Assembly (NCBI GenBank): GCA_015698045.1
Contig: BLAL01000156.1
Location: forward strand, 434,001 to 498,000
Length of the DNA: 64,000 nt
Direction of reading: 5' to 3'
From: Rhizophagus clarus
Taxonomy: Eukaryota; Glomeromycota; Glomeromycetes; Glomerales; Glomeraceae
In this document: piece after piece, positions 50,031 to 60,272 of the stretch
Numbering within the stretch: the first letter of the stretch is position 1
Layout of the letters: each line of letters begins with the position of its first letter
The notes under the pieces: model-generated
Database searches by the model: none
Told to the model about the DNA's origin: nothing
What the model saw: only the letters and a program-made list of their open reading frames with translations
Position numbers and translations under genes: made by a program

Positions 50031-50373
50031 AAATCAATAAAACTGTAGATTATTTTAATAACCATGTAACTGAAAATGATTTATACTTTTAAAGATTAGT
50101 CGATATAAAATAAAATAAATATTTTGTACTTATAAAAAATAAAACACAATTTGGGTTTGACAGGTTTGATTCAAATTAGTTTAGGCAGATTTGAATTTGA
50201 TTTGAAATCGAATCAAATCTTTTTTTTTTTAATTTGGATTTAAACTTAAATTTGGTTTTGAAGTTTGAATTCAATTTGCAAATCAAAATAATCAAATCAA
50301 ATCAAATCAAAATTCAAATTAAATCTGAATTGATTTGATTTGCCTAAATCATTTGCAAAACACTATAGTTATC

Positions 50374-51220
50374 ACATATCTTTTTTATTTGATAAAACTA
50401 TCTATTTGATTTGATATTTTAATATTTAATCAGTAGCATGTTATAATAAAATACATAGTAAAATTACTTTTAGTTTACATCTTTATAGCCATTTGATCAG
50501 CATTTTTATGCAAGACTGAAAATTTTCATCAGGGAAATAATCTGAATATTTATATAAAATTTTTAAACTTGCACCTTATTTGACTAATTTAGCTATTTGT
50601 GTAATAAAATGATTCAAAAAAGTAAGAGCGCATTTCACTAGTTAAAATCAATGCTATTGGGTATATATCAGATACATATTGAGTACCTGATATGTATCTG
50701 ATATGTATAAATATATGTATACTATTTATTAATAATACTATACATATCGGATATTCGATATGATGTATCTGTCAGATGCAAAAAATCAGTGATATATAAC
50801 ATGCATATCAGGTACATATTTTATATATATAGGGTAGTTAAATATCAGTTATATACTATAGACCAGTGATGGCAAATAACAATATCATTTGGCTAATTTT
50901 TAAATGATCCCAAATGATATCAAAATGATATAAGAATTTGTATCATTTAAAATAAATGTCATTTACAAATGACAAGTGACGAAATGACATGTGTTATTTT
51001 TAAATGATAATATCATTATCATTTGATGATCCATTTTATGGCAAAAATATTTCTTAATGGTAATTCTTTTAGGTGTGTATACCCAAAATAGCTTAATAAA
51101 CATATTTTGTTTATTAAATTTGGAAAAAAAATAAGTGATAACATTTTATTTTATGCAAAATGAATCTAAAGATTTTAATTTTTTTTCGCGTTTTTGTTAG
51201 TTGACAAAGAAAATCATTTA
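50374..51220. other. Spacer between the two hAT-like elements, small palindromic repeats
   Basis: Contains GATA/TATC palindromic repeats at 50,660-50,830 (variants of TACCTGATATGTATCTGATA) and, from 50,884, a CAGTGATGGCAAATAAC sequence resembling one hAT end followed by AAATGATA/TATCATTT inverted motifs up to about 51,040. A matching right end was not found. No ORF. Confidence 0.5.
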
Positions 51221-51732
51221 GATAGCAATAGTGTTTCGCACAAATCAAATTAGACCAAATCAGGTTAGATTTGAAATTTGATTTGATCAAATCAAATCTG
51301 AAAAGTTTGAATTCGGATTTGAATCAAACCATTCAAATCTGATTTGAAATTTGATTCGAATTTGATTTGATTTGATTTAAATTTGATTTGATTCAAATCA
51401 AATTCAAATTCAAATCAAATCAAATTCATTCAAATAGATTTGTGATTTGGTTTGATTTATTGAATTTTAAATAAAAAAATGCATTTTGCAACGCAATATT
51501 AATAAAAATGTTGCAAAACATTTTTTTAAATTATTAATTTAATAAAAAAATGCGTTTCGCAACACAATACTAATAAAAAAAATATTGCGAAATGTTTTTT
51601 TTTAATTATTTAAATAAAAAATGCATTTTGCAACGCATTATTAATAAAAAAATGTTGCGAAATGTATTTCTTTAGTGTGTTTAAAGAGGGTTGGACATCA
51701 TGTGGTTGCAGTAATTACCAATAATATTTACG

Positions 51733-53273
51733 GTAATTACAGGACCCTGAATAATACCAATATAACTCACATACAGGTTTGCGTAGAGTTTATATAAAAT
51801 TACTTTTTAAACCTACAAATTGAGTTTGCGTAGATCGGTCAATATGAAATATTATGTTTGTGTAGAGTTTATAATAGATATACGTAAATTTATTTTTAAA
51901 AAATACTAATTTCGGTAAATTAAATTACTCGGTATTTACCAAAATTTATTTTATTTTATTTATTTTTTCACTTTTTTTTGGTATTTTATACCAAATTTAT
52001 TTATTTTTATTATTCTTTTTTGGGTTTTAATACCCTAATTCCAAAAGTCCGATCGTGTTTTTCGCCTGGCAACACTACAAAAAATAAAAAAAAAATAATT
52101 AATTTGTTAAAAAAAATACCGAAAAACACTTCCCCCACCCTCCCTTACCTTAATTCCAAAAGTCCAGTCGTACTTTTCGTCCGGCAACAGTACAAAAAAT
52201 AAAAAAAAATTAATATTTAATTAATTAAAAAAAAATAACGAAACACCTCTCCCAACCCTCCCTTACCTTAATTCCAAAAGTCCGGTCATGCTTTTCGTCT
52301 GGCAACACTACAAAAAAATAAAAAAAAACAATTAATTAGTTAAAAAAATACCGAAAAACACTTCCCCCACCCTTCCTTACCTTAATTCCAAAAGTCCAGT
52401 CATACTTTTTGTCTGGCAACACTACAAAAAAAATAAAAAAAAAGGTTAATACTTAATTAATTAAAAAAAAATAACGAAACACCTCCCCCAGCCCTTCCTT
52501 ACCTTAATTCCAAAAGTCCAGTTATGCTTTTCGTCTGGTAACACTACAAAAAGTAAAAAAAAAGTTAATACTTAATTAATTAAAAAAAAATAACAAAATA
52601 CCTCCCCCAACCCCTCCCTTACCTTAATTCCAAAAGTCCAATTGTGCTTTTCGTCTGGTAACACTACAAAAAGTAAAAAAAAAGTTAATACTTAATTAAT
52701 TAAAAAAAAACAACGAAACACCTCCCCCAACCCCTCCCTTACTTTAATTCCAAAAGTCTGGTCATGCATTTCGTTTGGCAACACTACAAAAAAATAAAAA
52801 AAAAATAATTAATTAAATAGTTAAAAAAAACACCGAAAAACACTTCCCCACCCTCCCTCACCTTAATTCCAAAAGTCCGGTCATGCTTTTCGTCTGGCAA
52901 CACTACAAAAAGTAAAAAAAAGTTAATACTTAAATTAATTAAAAAAACAACAAAACACCTCTCCCAACCCCTCCCTTACCTTAATTCCAAAAGTCCAGTC
53001 GTACCTTTCATCTGACAACACTACAAAAAATAAAAATAAAAAATAATTAATTAATTAGTTAAAAAAAACACCGAAAAACACTTCCCACTCTCCCTTACCT
53101 TAATTCCAAAAGTCTGGTCATGCCTTTCGTCTGGCAACACTACAAAAATAAACTAATAAATGATTAAAAAAAAGATCAGATATTCGGATTATCTGATTAG
53201 ATCGGCAAGTTACATGACCCTGCCTTTATACATTTGCGAGTTATATTAGTATTATTCGGGGTCCTGTAATTAC
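51733..53273. mobile_element. Nested inverted-repeat unit inside the 2.3-kb element
   Basis: Left end GTAATTACAGGACCCTGAAT and right end, reverse-complemented, GTAATTACAGGACCCCGAAT, both continuing as AATAC(C/T)AATATAACTC(A/G)C, about 38 bp in all. Flanking ATTTACG on the left and ATTTAAC on the right hint at a short target duplication. The interior is the 118-bp satellite. Either a second transposon that inserted into the hAT-like element or a composite end structure. Confidence 0.6.
52030..53150. repeat. About 118-bp satellite, ten copies
   Basis: Each unit contains CCTTAATTCCAAAAGTCC, then (G/T)CTTTTCGTCTGGCAACAC, TACAAAAA, an A-rich block, TTAATTAATTAAAAAAA and CACCTCCCCCAACCC. Starts at about 52,034, 52,148, 52,265, 52,380, 52,501, 52,621, 52,739, 52,861, 52,980 and 53,098. 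The C-rich CCTCCCTTACC segment is unusual in this AT-rich DNA. Confidence 0.9.
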
Positions 53274-53552
53274 ATTTAACCAGGTTATGTATATTTAATT
53301 CGATTTGATTTGGATTTGATTTGGATTTGTCAGATTTGATTTGGATTTGATTGAATTAGTTTAAGCTAATTTGAATTTGATTTGAAATCGAATCAACTCT
53401 TTTTTTTTTAATTTGGATTTGAACTCAAATCTTGTTTTGAAGTTTGGATTTGATTTGCAAATCAAAATTATCAAATCGAATCAAATCAAACTTCAAATTA
53501 AATCTGAATTGATTTGATTTGACCAAATCGTTTGCAGAACACTAGTTAAGAA

Positions 53553-54938
53553 TAACAAAAATATTCACTATACAAGGTATCTGTTCAACATTAGGTACCG
53601 ATTCCTAGTAAATCCTTATGCAGTACTTTAGGGGTTTTAGTTTTAGTAGCTTTGGTTTTGATTTTGGTTTTGGTTTAATTTTGGTTTTAGTTTTAGTTTT
53701 CTCCCTAGAGTTTCTGATTATGCTTTCACTACACAGGGTTACTAACGTCTACTAAGGCGCACACCTTACAGAACAATAACACCTGAGAAGTGAAGCAATA
53801 TTCAATGTGGATAGGTAGATGGGTCACACTTTTCTTTTTTTTTTTTTTCTTTTCATATGTGATGAGTGGATACATCTTTATTCCTTTTATTCTATATGTA
53901 AGTAGGATCCAGTCACTAAGGGTAAATTTAAAAAAATAAAAAATATAAAAAAAACAATTATGATTAATATAATATACTCTTTATAAAATATATTTAAAAT
54001 TATTTAAATTTAATACATAACCTTGAGACAATAGTTAAAGCAGGTAATCTTTGAGATTTTGAGAAAAAATAAAAATAATAATATTTTTAACATTAGCTCT
54101 TTAAATTTTGAAAGTGTTAATTCTTAAAACCATAATATTATAAAAAAAATGCTGGCTGCTACGACTGACGCTATCCTAGACAAAGTAATTGGCAGCAAAA
54201 AATGTCATAAAATATCCAACCCTATTTCACAATATTTTCCTTTGGGCTAAGCAAATATTACAAAAGAAAGCTTCAAATATATTCAGCAATTTGAACATAG
54301 TATTTGAGAATACATTCTAACTCCCTTAAATAATATCATAATCTAACAAAGAAAGACTCAAACTACACCCTATTGTAAAGAAAGTACATAACCAATCCTT
54401 CTTACAGAATCAGTAGACTTTACGAATATGATAGAGTCCAAAAAAATATGAAAAATATGCGTATATTCCATTTTCATATCTGCTTAATGACTTCACTATT
54501 TATTTAAAAATAGTTTTTTTATCTTATATATTTTTTAGTAATGATCTTCGTATTGGTGGCTATATCGAATATATAAACTAAAATACCAAAGTATTGTTAA
54601 TATTATAAAGATAACTGAAGTATATTTAGTTAAAGATAAGTGAAGTATACTTGAATAAAAGAGAAAAGAAGAAAATACCATAAAGTGTTAATATATAAGA
54701 CAAAACAAGTATAATATTTAAGAGAAAAGCGTATTTTTGAAAATAAGCAAAAAAATCACGTATTAAATAAACACGATTTTTAGCTATTTTTAGATATCAC
54801 ATACATGTAAACAAATCAGATTTTAATTGGTTAATTTAATATATTACATCATGCATAAAGATAAATTTAATAATTACTGATATTTATATAATTAAGAAAC
54901 CTTGAAAATTTGAACGATATTATATGTGATCCAATTTT
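53553..54938. other. Mostly gene-free DNA with one decayed frame
   Basis: At 53,620-53,720 TTTTGGTTTTAG repeats resemble the arms of the MITE at 33,427. At 54,150-54,450 the plus strand has one coding-like frame (from ATG 54,150: MLAATTDAILDKVIGSKKCH, later ESFKYIQQFE) with four in-frame stops; it is probably the remnant of a gene or transposon and I cannot name it. The rest is AT-rich. Confidence 0.45.
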
Positions 54939-56021
54939 TTAGAAATTTTGAAAATTATAATAGTAATCCTTTATATTTATATGATATAATTTAAAAAGAG
55001 AACTAATAATAAAAAAACTTGGCAGTTCATGTGATGTTAATATTATTGGTACTGGTGAATAAATTTCATTTTCATTTTCATTTGTAGATAATAATTGTTC
55101 AATTACTGTCGTAAAATAAGATAATGCCTTTGCTTTTAATAAATCATTATCAGAATTAGCAAGATTCATAATCCAATTACTTATTAATTGTGAACCTTTT
55201 TTTGTATCTTCATTATGATTTCCTTTCATTTTACATTGTAATGCTAATTTTCCTGTACCCAGCTTTATATACAAATGTCCACCATTTTTTTCAAAGCAAT
55301 TACAACATATGTATCGTGATTTTTGATATAGTTTTGCAGCAGTAATAATTGGTTCATTAATTTGTAATGAATGGCATGATTTATAACTGATACATGGCAC
55401 AAACAGATTTTTATTTCCAAGAGAAACTGAGTGTTCATGACAAAAATTTTCATGGCTAAAAAAATTAATATTGAGTCCACAAAATAAACAGCGTTTTCAA
55501 TGTAAAAAACTAAATCCAATACTTTGCCCTTTCTTAGCATTTTTTTCATGAAGACAATTTTGGTCAAACATAAAGTGACTTCTATATACTCCAAGATTTT
55601 CTAACTCTTTTCCAGCTTCAGAAACTGCATTATCATCAATTTGCCATGTGCCAATTAATTGCGCAAGTCCTCGTAAATTTTTAGTCTCACTACATCTTTG
55701 AATTGATCCATTTTTTATATCTATTAATGCATATGGAGTCAAATTTGAACTACTTTGTGATATTTTTATTTCCTCTTCTGCTTCTATACTTTCACTTGTT
55801 ATAGTTAGCATAGAACTAGCTTCCCAATTAGCATTTTCAGAATCATCATCTTCTGTACTATCTAAATTTGAAATGAGTAATTCTTTTGCTTTATTTATAT
55901 TAGCAATTTCAGTATATAAATTGGTTAAGTCTCTTTCACTTTCAGGTATATTGTCAAAAAAATCATCAATATTACTATTTGCTTCACTAATACTTGACAA
56001 ACTCAAATATATTTCCGTCAT
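54939..56021 (-). pseudogene. Cys-rich (putative zinc-binding) protein gene interrupted by one TGA
   Basis: A single frame of 361 codons from ATG 56,021 to the stop at 54,939, interrupted only by TGA at 55,499-55,497. Residues 1 to about 120 are acidic and polar. From about residue 120 (LRGLAQLIGTWQIDDNAVSE) the protein looks conserved, with SHFMFDQNCLHEKNAKKGQS, then after the TGA KRCLFCGL and HENFCHEH, and YICCNCFEKNGGHLYIKLGT. These paired Cys/His suggest a zinc-binding module of a family that I recall as expanded in Rhizophagus and that has no known function. The TGA sits between His and Lys-Arg-Cys; CGA (Arg) to TGA is a one-step change. Possibilities: young pseudogene, sequencing error or readthrough. 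Confidence 0.65.
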
Positions 56022-58295
56022 ATTTAAAAAAAAATAAAAAATGAAAATGAAAAAAAATATACCAATTTTAATAAAAGATCCTTTTCAAATAATAATAGTT
56101 ATGTGAAAAAAAATTCAATAAAATCATAAAAGGAGGTCATAAGTTTCATTTTGGATTTTTAGTTTAGAGCATTATATGGCGTAAATGTAGTGTCTGCATT
56201 TTTTGATTTTTCGTAAAATTTAGGCCGGCATTATAAAATTGGCCAGAATTATAAAAAATTCGGCCTAAATTATGATTTCAAAATTGACAGTTTTAATCAA
56301 ATGAATTAATATTGATGAATTTTAAACTTTATATATGTGTTATATATTTAAATATAATGTTATATCAAAATTTTTATTATACCAATCATAATAAAAAAAT
56401 TTTGCCCAATTTTTTTGTGACATATTCCCTGACTGTTATATCAATGTACAGTGCGAAAGGTTTCATATCGCACAAAACATCATCGTTATAATTAAAAAAA
56501 ATTTCGTTATAAAAAAAAATTTATTAAGAGAAGAGTCATTTTATATGTTGTTTGTAGAGTTTACTTCGATAAACGGTATAAGACAGAATAAATTCGTTAA
56601 TGAGGGAATCCTGTGGAGAATGATTACTTGAGAATTAAGAATTACTAAGACTGCTTGCTTAATGCAGATGAAGCATATAATTATTCTATAGAACTCTGTA
56701 ATAAAATGAAAAGATTTTATCAGCAGCAGAATAAGAATCCTTTTTTCTAATTAAAAAACCTGCAGTAATAAATATTCGGAAGGATGTAATTTATGTCATG
56801 TCAATTTGACGATGCTGTTTGAACATGTTACTTTATTTTGACATATTACTACGTATACATTGATAAGAAATTTCAGTTTGCAAATCTTAAATGCTTCCGT
56901 ATGGTTTATTAACATTCCCTTTCTTTTATTTGTTCAAAAACCATTTTGATCTAATTGCGTACGGATTCTTGTAATTAGGAAAAGTAAATTCGGAATTGGT
57001 AATAGGGAAAGTGTAAATGAATTTGTGTCACACCTTTTAAAGTTTCATTTTCGGGTTTTGAACAAGTATGTTTATCATCACGCGGGCTTTAATATAAAAA
57101 AATTTACGGCGGCCCAGAACTAGCTCAAAAACCGGTTATAAACACATTAGTTATAGTCTAATTTATATTATACAGCTTGTACCAGTTTTAAACCGGTTTT
57201 CAGTGACCGACATAAAGTCGTCGCGGATAAGTACATATTAAGGGTAATTACGACACAATTTATGTATGCGAAACGGGAAATAAAGTTATCCGGCAATAAA
57301 TGACGTAACAAAAAAACTGAAATGAGTCACATATTTCTGTGCAAATAGAAATCAAAATTTGCCGGCTAAGGGTCCGGAAAGAAATTATTTTACCGGATCT
57401 TTCCCGAATCTGTTAAAATTTACCGGGTATATATTGAAGTATCTTAAAAATTTGCCGGATAAAGATCCGGAACGAAAAAATTTTACCGGAGATTTTTCAA
57501 AAATTCCGGATTTCTCCGGAATTTTATCATCAATTTTATGCCCTGATCACACGTATTTAGTACATACGCACAGGGCAAATATTTACTTGGCAAAACCAAT
57601 AGAAAAATAAGTTTTTTTTTTTTTTTTGCGATGAAATTTGATCAATCTATTTTTCTTTTTTAAAAATCCATCAAAGATTTATAAACTAAATAAGGAGAAA
57701 AACGGGTTAACATAAATTTTGTGTACGTTCTTCCGCTTTGACCACGTATGCATATGGTTACATCAAACGTGTCCAATAGACCACTTTTTTTTTTTATCAT
57801 TTTATTTTATTTCTTTATTTTATTTCGTTTTACTTTATTTTTTTATTTAATTAACTATAAAAGTATTGATAGAAATATAGAATTAGATTTGATGAATAAT
57901 CGCTTGGTAGAATCATTTATTGGAATTAGAATAGCAAAGTACAATTAATAATAATGTAAAAAAAAAATTAATTGAATAAATTTTTTAATACTTTGCCCAA
58001 AAACAAATAAAAATTAAAACGTGTGTAAAGGGTGATTGATATATACTATACGTATACATTATATACAGTATGTACTATGTACGAATGTGAAATATTTGTA
58101 ATATTTACGTCAAATTATAATACGATAACAATAAGAAAAAGTAAATGCTTATATATAAAATTTGCGATTAAATACGAAAATAATTTTGCCGAAATATATT
58201 CTAGTCTCAGATTTTGTATTTTACGATTCAGAATTTGCAACTTTGCGATTTACGGAAGAAACAATTTCGAATTGCTAAACATGTGCGAAACTTCT
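56022..58295. other. Gene-poor spacer with a fragment of the segmental repeat and a CCGG-rich patch
   Basis: At about 56,540-56,730 sequence matches the end of copy B (GACAGAATAAATTCGT, AATGAGGGAAT(C/T)CTGTG, AAGACTGCTT, GATGAAGC). At 56,205-56,270 TTAGGCCGGCATTATAAAAT and related AATTATAAAA motifs repeat. At 57,355-57,530 TTTACCGG/TTTGCCGG and ATCCGGA repeat about every 20-30 bases over two related halves of about 85 bp; the frame over it lacks an ATG. The rest, including weak ORFs at 57,748-57,948 and 58,032-58,331, shows no gene I can support. Confidence 0.5.
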
Positions 58296-58577
58296 TTAAG
58301 GGAAAGTAATCCCATTGAAAAATTGATTTGAAGATGGACCACCTGTGTTTTGTATTGGTAATTGTCTAATACGAATCAATGTGCCATTTGTAATTATGCT
58401 ATTTAGTCTTCGTTGATTACGACGTCTACGAATAACTCGACTAACGTGGGATGGATTATTAATTACGTAAAATGTTGAAAAGTCGCGAGAAACATTTAAG
58501 TTATCATATGAAACATTTAAAGGAGCACGTTGTGTTGCATCTGTTGTTTGATTTGTTAGTGATTGTTCACGATCCAT
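58296..58577 (-). CDS. Hypothetical 93-residue protein with Arg-rich centre
   Basis: ATG at 58,577, stop at 58,296. It begins MDREQSLTNQTTDATQRAPL; the centre has VIRRRRNQRRLNS, a basic cluster that might target the nucleus or bind RNA/DNA, and the tail is Gly/Asn/Phe-rich. There is no signal peptide or membrane segment. Composition is normal for coding DNA in this window. Its 5' flank (58,590-58,830) is related to that of the exon at 607-1051, suggesting shared regulation or ancestry. A downstream exon is possible: CACAG|GTGG lies near its 3' end. Family not recognised. Confidence 0.6.
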   Translation of the reverse strand: MDREQSLTNQTTDATQRAPLNVSYDNLNVSRDFSTFYVINNPSHVSRVIRRRRNQRRLNSIITNGTLIRIRQLPIQNTGGPSSNQFFNGITFP

Positions 58578-58589
58578 TGTAAAGAAATT

Positions 58590-58830
58590 GATTTAGGCGC
58601 GTTCTCTCAAGATATTTTATTAATTTCTTTTTCTTATAAAGTGAGAACCGAATCAAAAAAAAAATCTTGCAGCTTCTTTTTCTTTCTTGTTTGCTATAAT
58701 TTTAAATATATATCACATAGAAAGGTAGGAGTTTTTAAAAAAATTTGCAAGAGAGAAGCATTATAGTACTTTCAAAAATTCGAAAAAAAAAGAATTTTTT
58801 TTTTCGTTAAAAATTTTAGGTTCAACGTTA
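58590..58830 (-). promoter_or_regulatory. 5' flank shared with the exon at 607-1051
   Basis: Partner of 1,240-1,590. Shared ordered blocks on the plus strand: GAGAACCGAATCAAA, ATATATATCACATA, AGGAGTTTTT, GAGAGAAG, ACTTTCAAAAA and an A-rich then T-rich run before GTTATTTTATAT. No core promoter element beyond T/A-rich tracts can be assigned. Confidence 0.55.
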
Positions 58831-58834
58831 TTTT

Positions 58835-59470
58835 ATATATTGGTGAAGATGGGGATGGTGATTAAGCAAAATTGTATAGCCTTTTATGTAGAACGTATAA
58901 TGGGTGAATTGAATTGTGACATAATAGATTTTAACTTTTGCAATTAAAACAAAAAAATTTTTTTTTATATTTATTTACTTACTATTTAATTTAAAGTATT
59001 TATGTAAAGAAAAAAAATTTTTTTTTTATTATACAAATGATAACAGATAATATAAAACAAAAACGCGACATGTCAATATCAATATATTCGTAATTTAATA
59101 TATACTTTATATTAGTTTATCCATTTATTCAACCAAACAGTCCGACAATACTTTTGGCTAGTCTTTAAAACCATTTTTCCTACAGAAAGTAATCCATTTG
59201 GTGATCTCGGAGGTCCTTAGACCTTGTTGCCCCGTTCATTTCTTTTGATTTGTCAGAATGCCTGACAATCCCGTAAGTAAAATTTCAATATTAGGATTGT
59301 ATCACACGTTGACCACACGACCAAAAAAAATGCGATAGTTATTTTCAGAGTTATTATCATGTTGTTTATAAGGAATAACGCCAAACGCGACAAATAAATG
59401 TTAAAAGAGTTAAACAAACATCCATAAATGAAAAATTATATGTATATCTATCATATTATATATGGGGACC
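58835..59470. other. Gene-free DNA upstream of the 93-residue ORF
   Basis: AT-rich with less biased sequence at 59,140-59,400 (ACCTTGTTGCCCCGTTCATT, GTCAGAATGCCTGACAATCC, a short hairpin). AACAAACATCCATAAATGAA at 59,413 matches 2,783. No ORF or RNA gene recognised. Confidence 0.5.
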
Positions 59471-59561
59471 CACAACAAAACAAGGGACTCGAAAAAATTT
59501 TTTAAAGATTACAAAAATCCCTAAAAAAAATTTTTAGGTCAGAGTCCCTTGTTTTGCTGTG
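59471..59561. mobile_element. 91-bp hairpin MITE
   Basis: Ends CACAACAAAACAAGGGACTC and, reverse-complemented, CACAGCAAAACAAGGGACTC (19 of 20 identical), each running into an A/T block with AAAAAATTTTTTAAAG. It is related to the MITE at 35,645-35,775. No clear target duplication. A 15-17 base C run follows at about 59,566. Confidence 0.7.
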
Positions 59562-59739
59562 AAAGCCCCCCCCCCCCCCCCTCCCATGGGCGAAAATTTT
59601 TTGGGGGGGATTTTAAATAATTAATTAATCTATCAAAAAAAAAAAAAAAAAAAAATTATTTATTTATAATGTATCAAATAACCAATTTTAGAATAGTAAT
59701 GATTTTCCAAATCGATTACATAATTAAATTACAAATCTG

Positions 59740-60238
59740 CCCATAAAGTACGACATACATGAAAAAATTTTTTACTTCTCGTTATTTACGTAAAAAGTTT
59801 ATCAGTTTTATTCATTTGCATTTTTCCAAAAGTAATGCGTTAGGTCACTAAAGCCAATCAGATGATGATCGTTTTGATTTGTCTGATTCTGTGCAACACG
59901 AAGCGACCCATTATCCACTACCGAAAAATGCTAATCAAACCATCACAAGAAATTCCTGATTTCATTTTAGAAAATTTCTCTTAATTCCAGCCAGAATCAT
60001 CTAATCAAAATTTTTAGTTTATAGTTGAAAAAAAAAGAAAAATTTATAGATCTTCGTGAGTACACGCGTGATTAAATTATCTCAAGTATGAATTTATCAC
60101 CATATCTATCCCTCATGTTGTCATCTTTTTAGTGCAGGAAATTATCATAGTTAGTTTGTTAAAAGTTGATTAACAATTACCCTAAAATGTACTCGTTCAC
60201 TGTACTGAATTGAAATCTAACTATGTATAATGTGCACC

Positions 60239-60272
<34 letters not shown>

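Larger units (their letters stand above)
44373..50365. mobile_element. 6.0-kb hAT-like element with mini-exon arrays
   Basis: Left end TAATATTTTGCACAAAT and right end, reverse-complemented, TAGTGTTTTGCAAATGAT, both followed by dense TTTGATTTGAATTTGA subterminal repeats. Flanks TATATATC (44,365-44,372) and TAGTTATC (50,366-50,373) match at 6 of 8 positions, fitting an 8-bp hAT duplication. The ends are related to those of the element at 51,229-53,544. No hAT transposase was found. The interior consists of intron-like units, pyrimidine or purine tracts and short tandem repeats (see separate entries). Confidence 0.75.
51229..53544. mobile_element. 2.3-kb hAT-like non-autonomous element
   Basis: Left end TAGTGTTTCGCACAAATC, right end (reverse complement) TAGTGTTCTGCAAACGAT, with TTTGATTTGAATTTGA subterminal repeats for about 200 bp on each side. 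Flanks GATAGCAA (51,221-51,228) and GTTAAGAA (53,545-53,552) match at 5 of 8, a weak 8-bp duplication. The arms align with those of the 44,373-50,365 element. At 51,480-51,670 a TGCGAAATG/CATTTTGCAACGCA block recurs three times. No coding capacity. Confidence 0.7.

Noticed and set aside
50884-51045. A further hAT element beginning CAGTGATGGCAAATAAC
   Set aside because: Only one end was found. Without the inverted partner and a target duplication it could be a fragment or chance.
57359-57610. 83-codon ORF
   Set aside because: It has no ATG start and its sequence follows the CCGG repeat patch.
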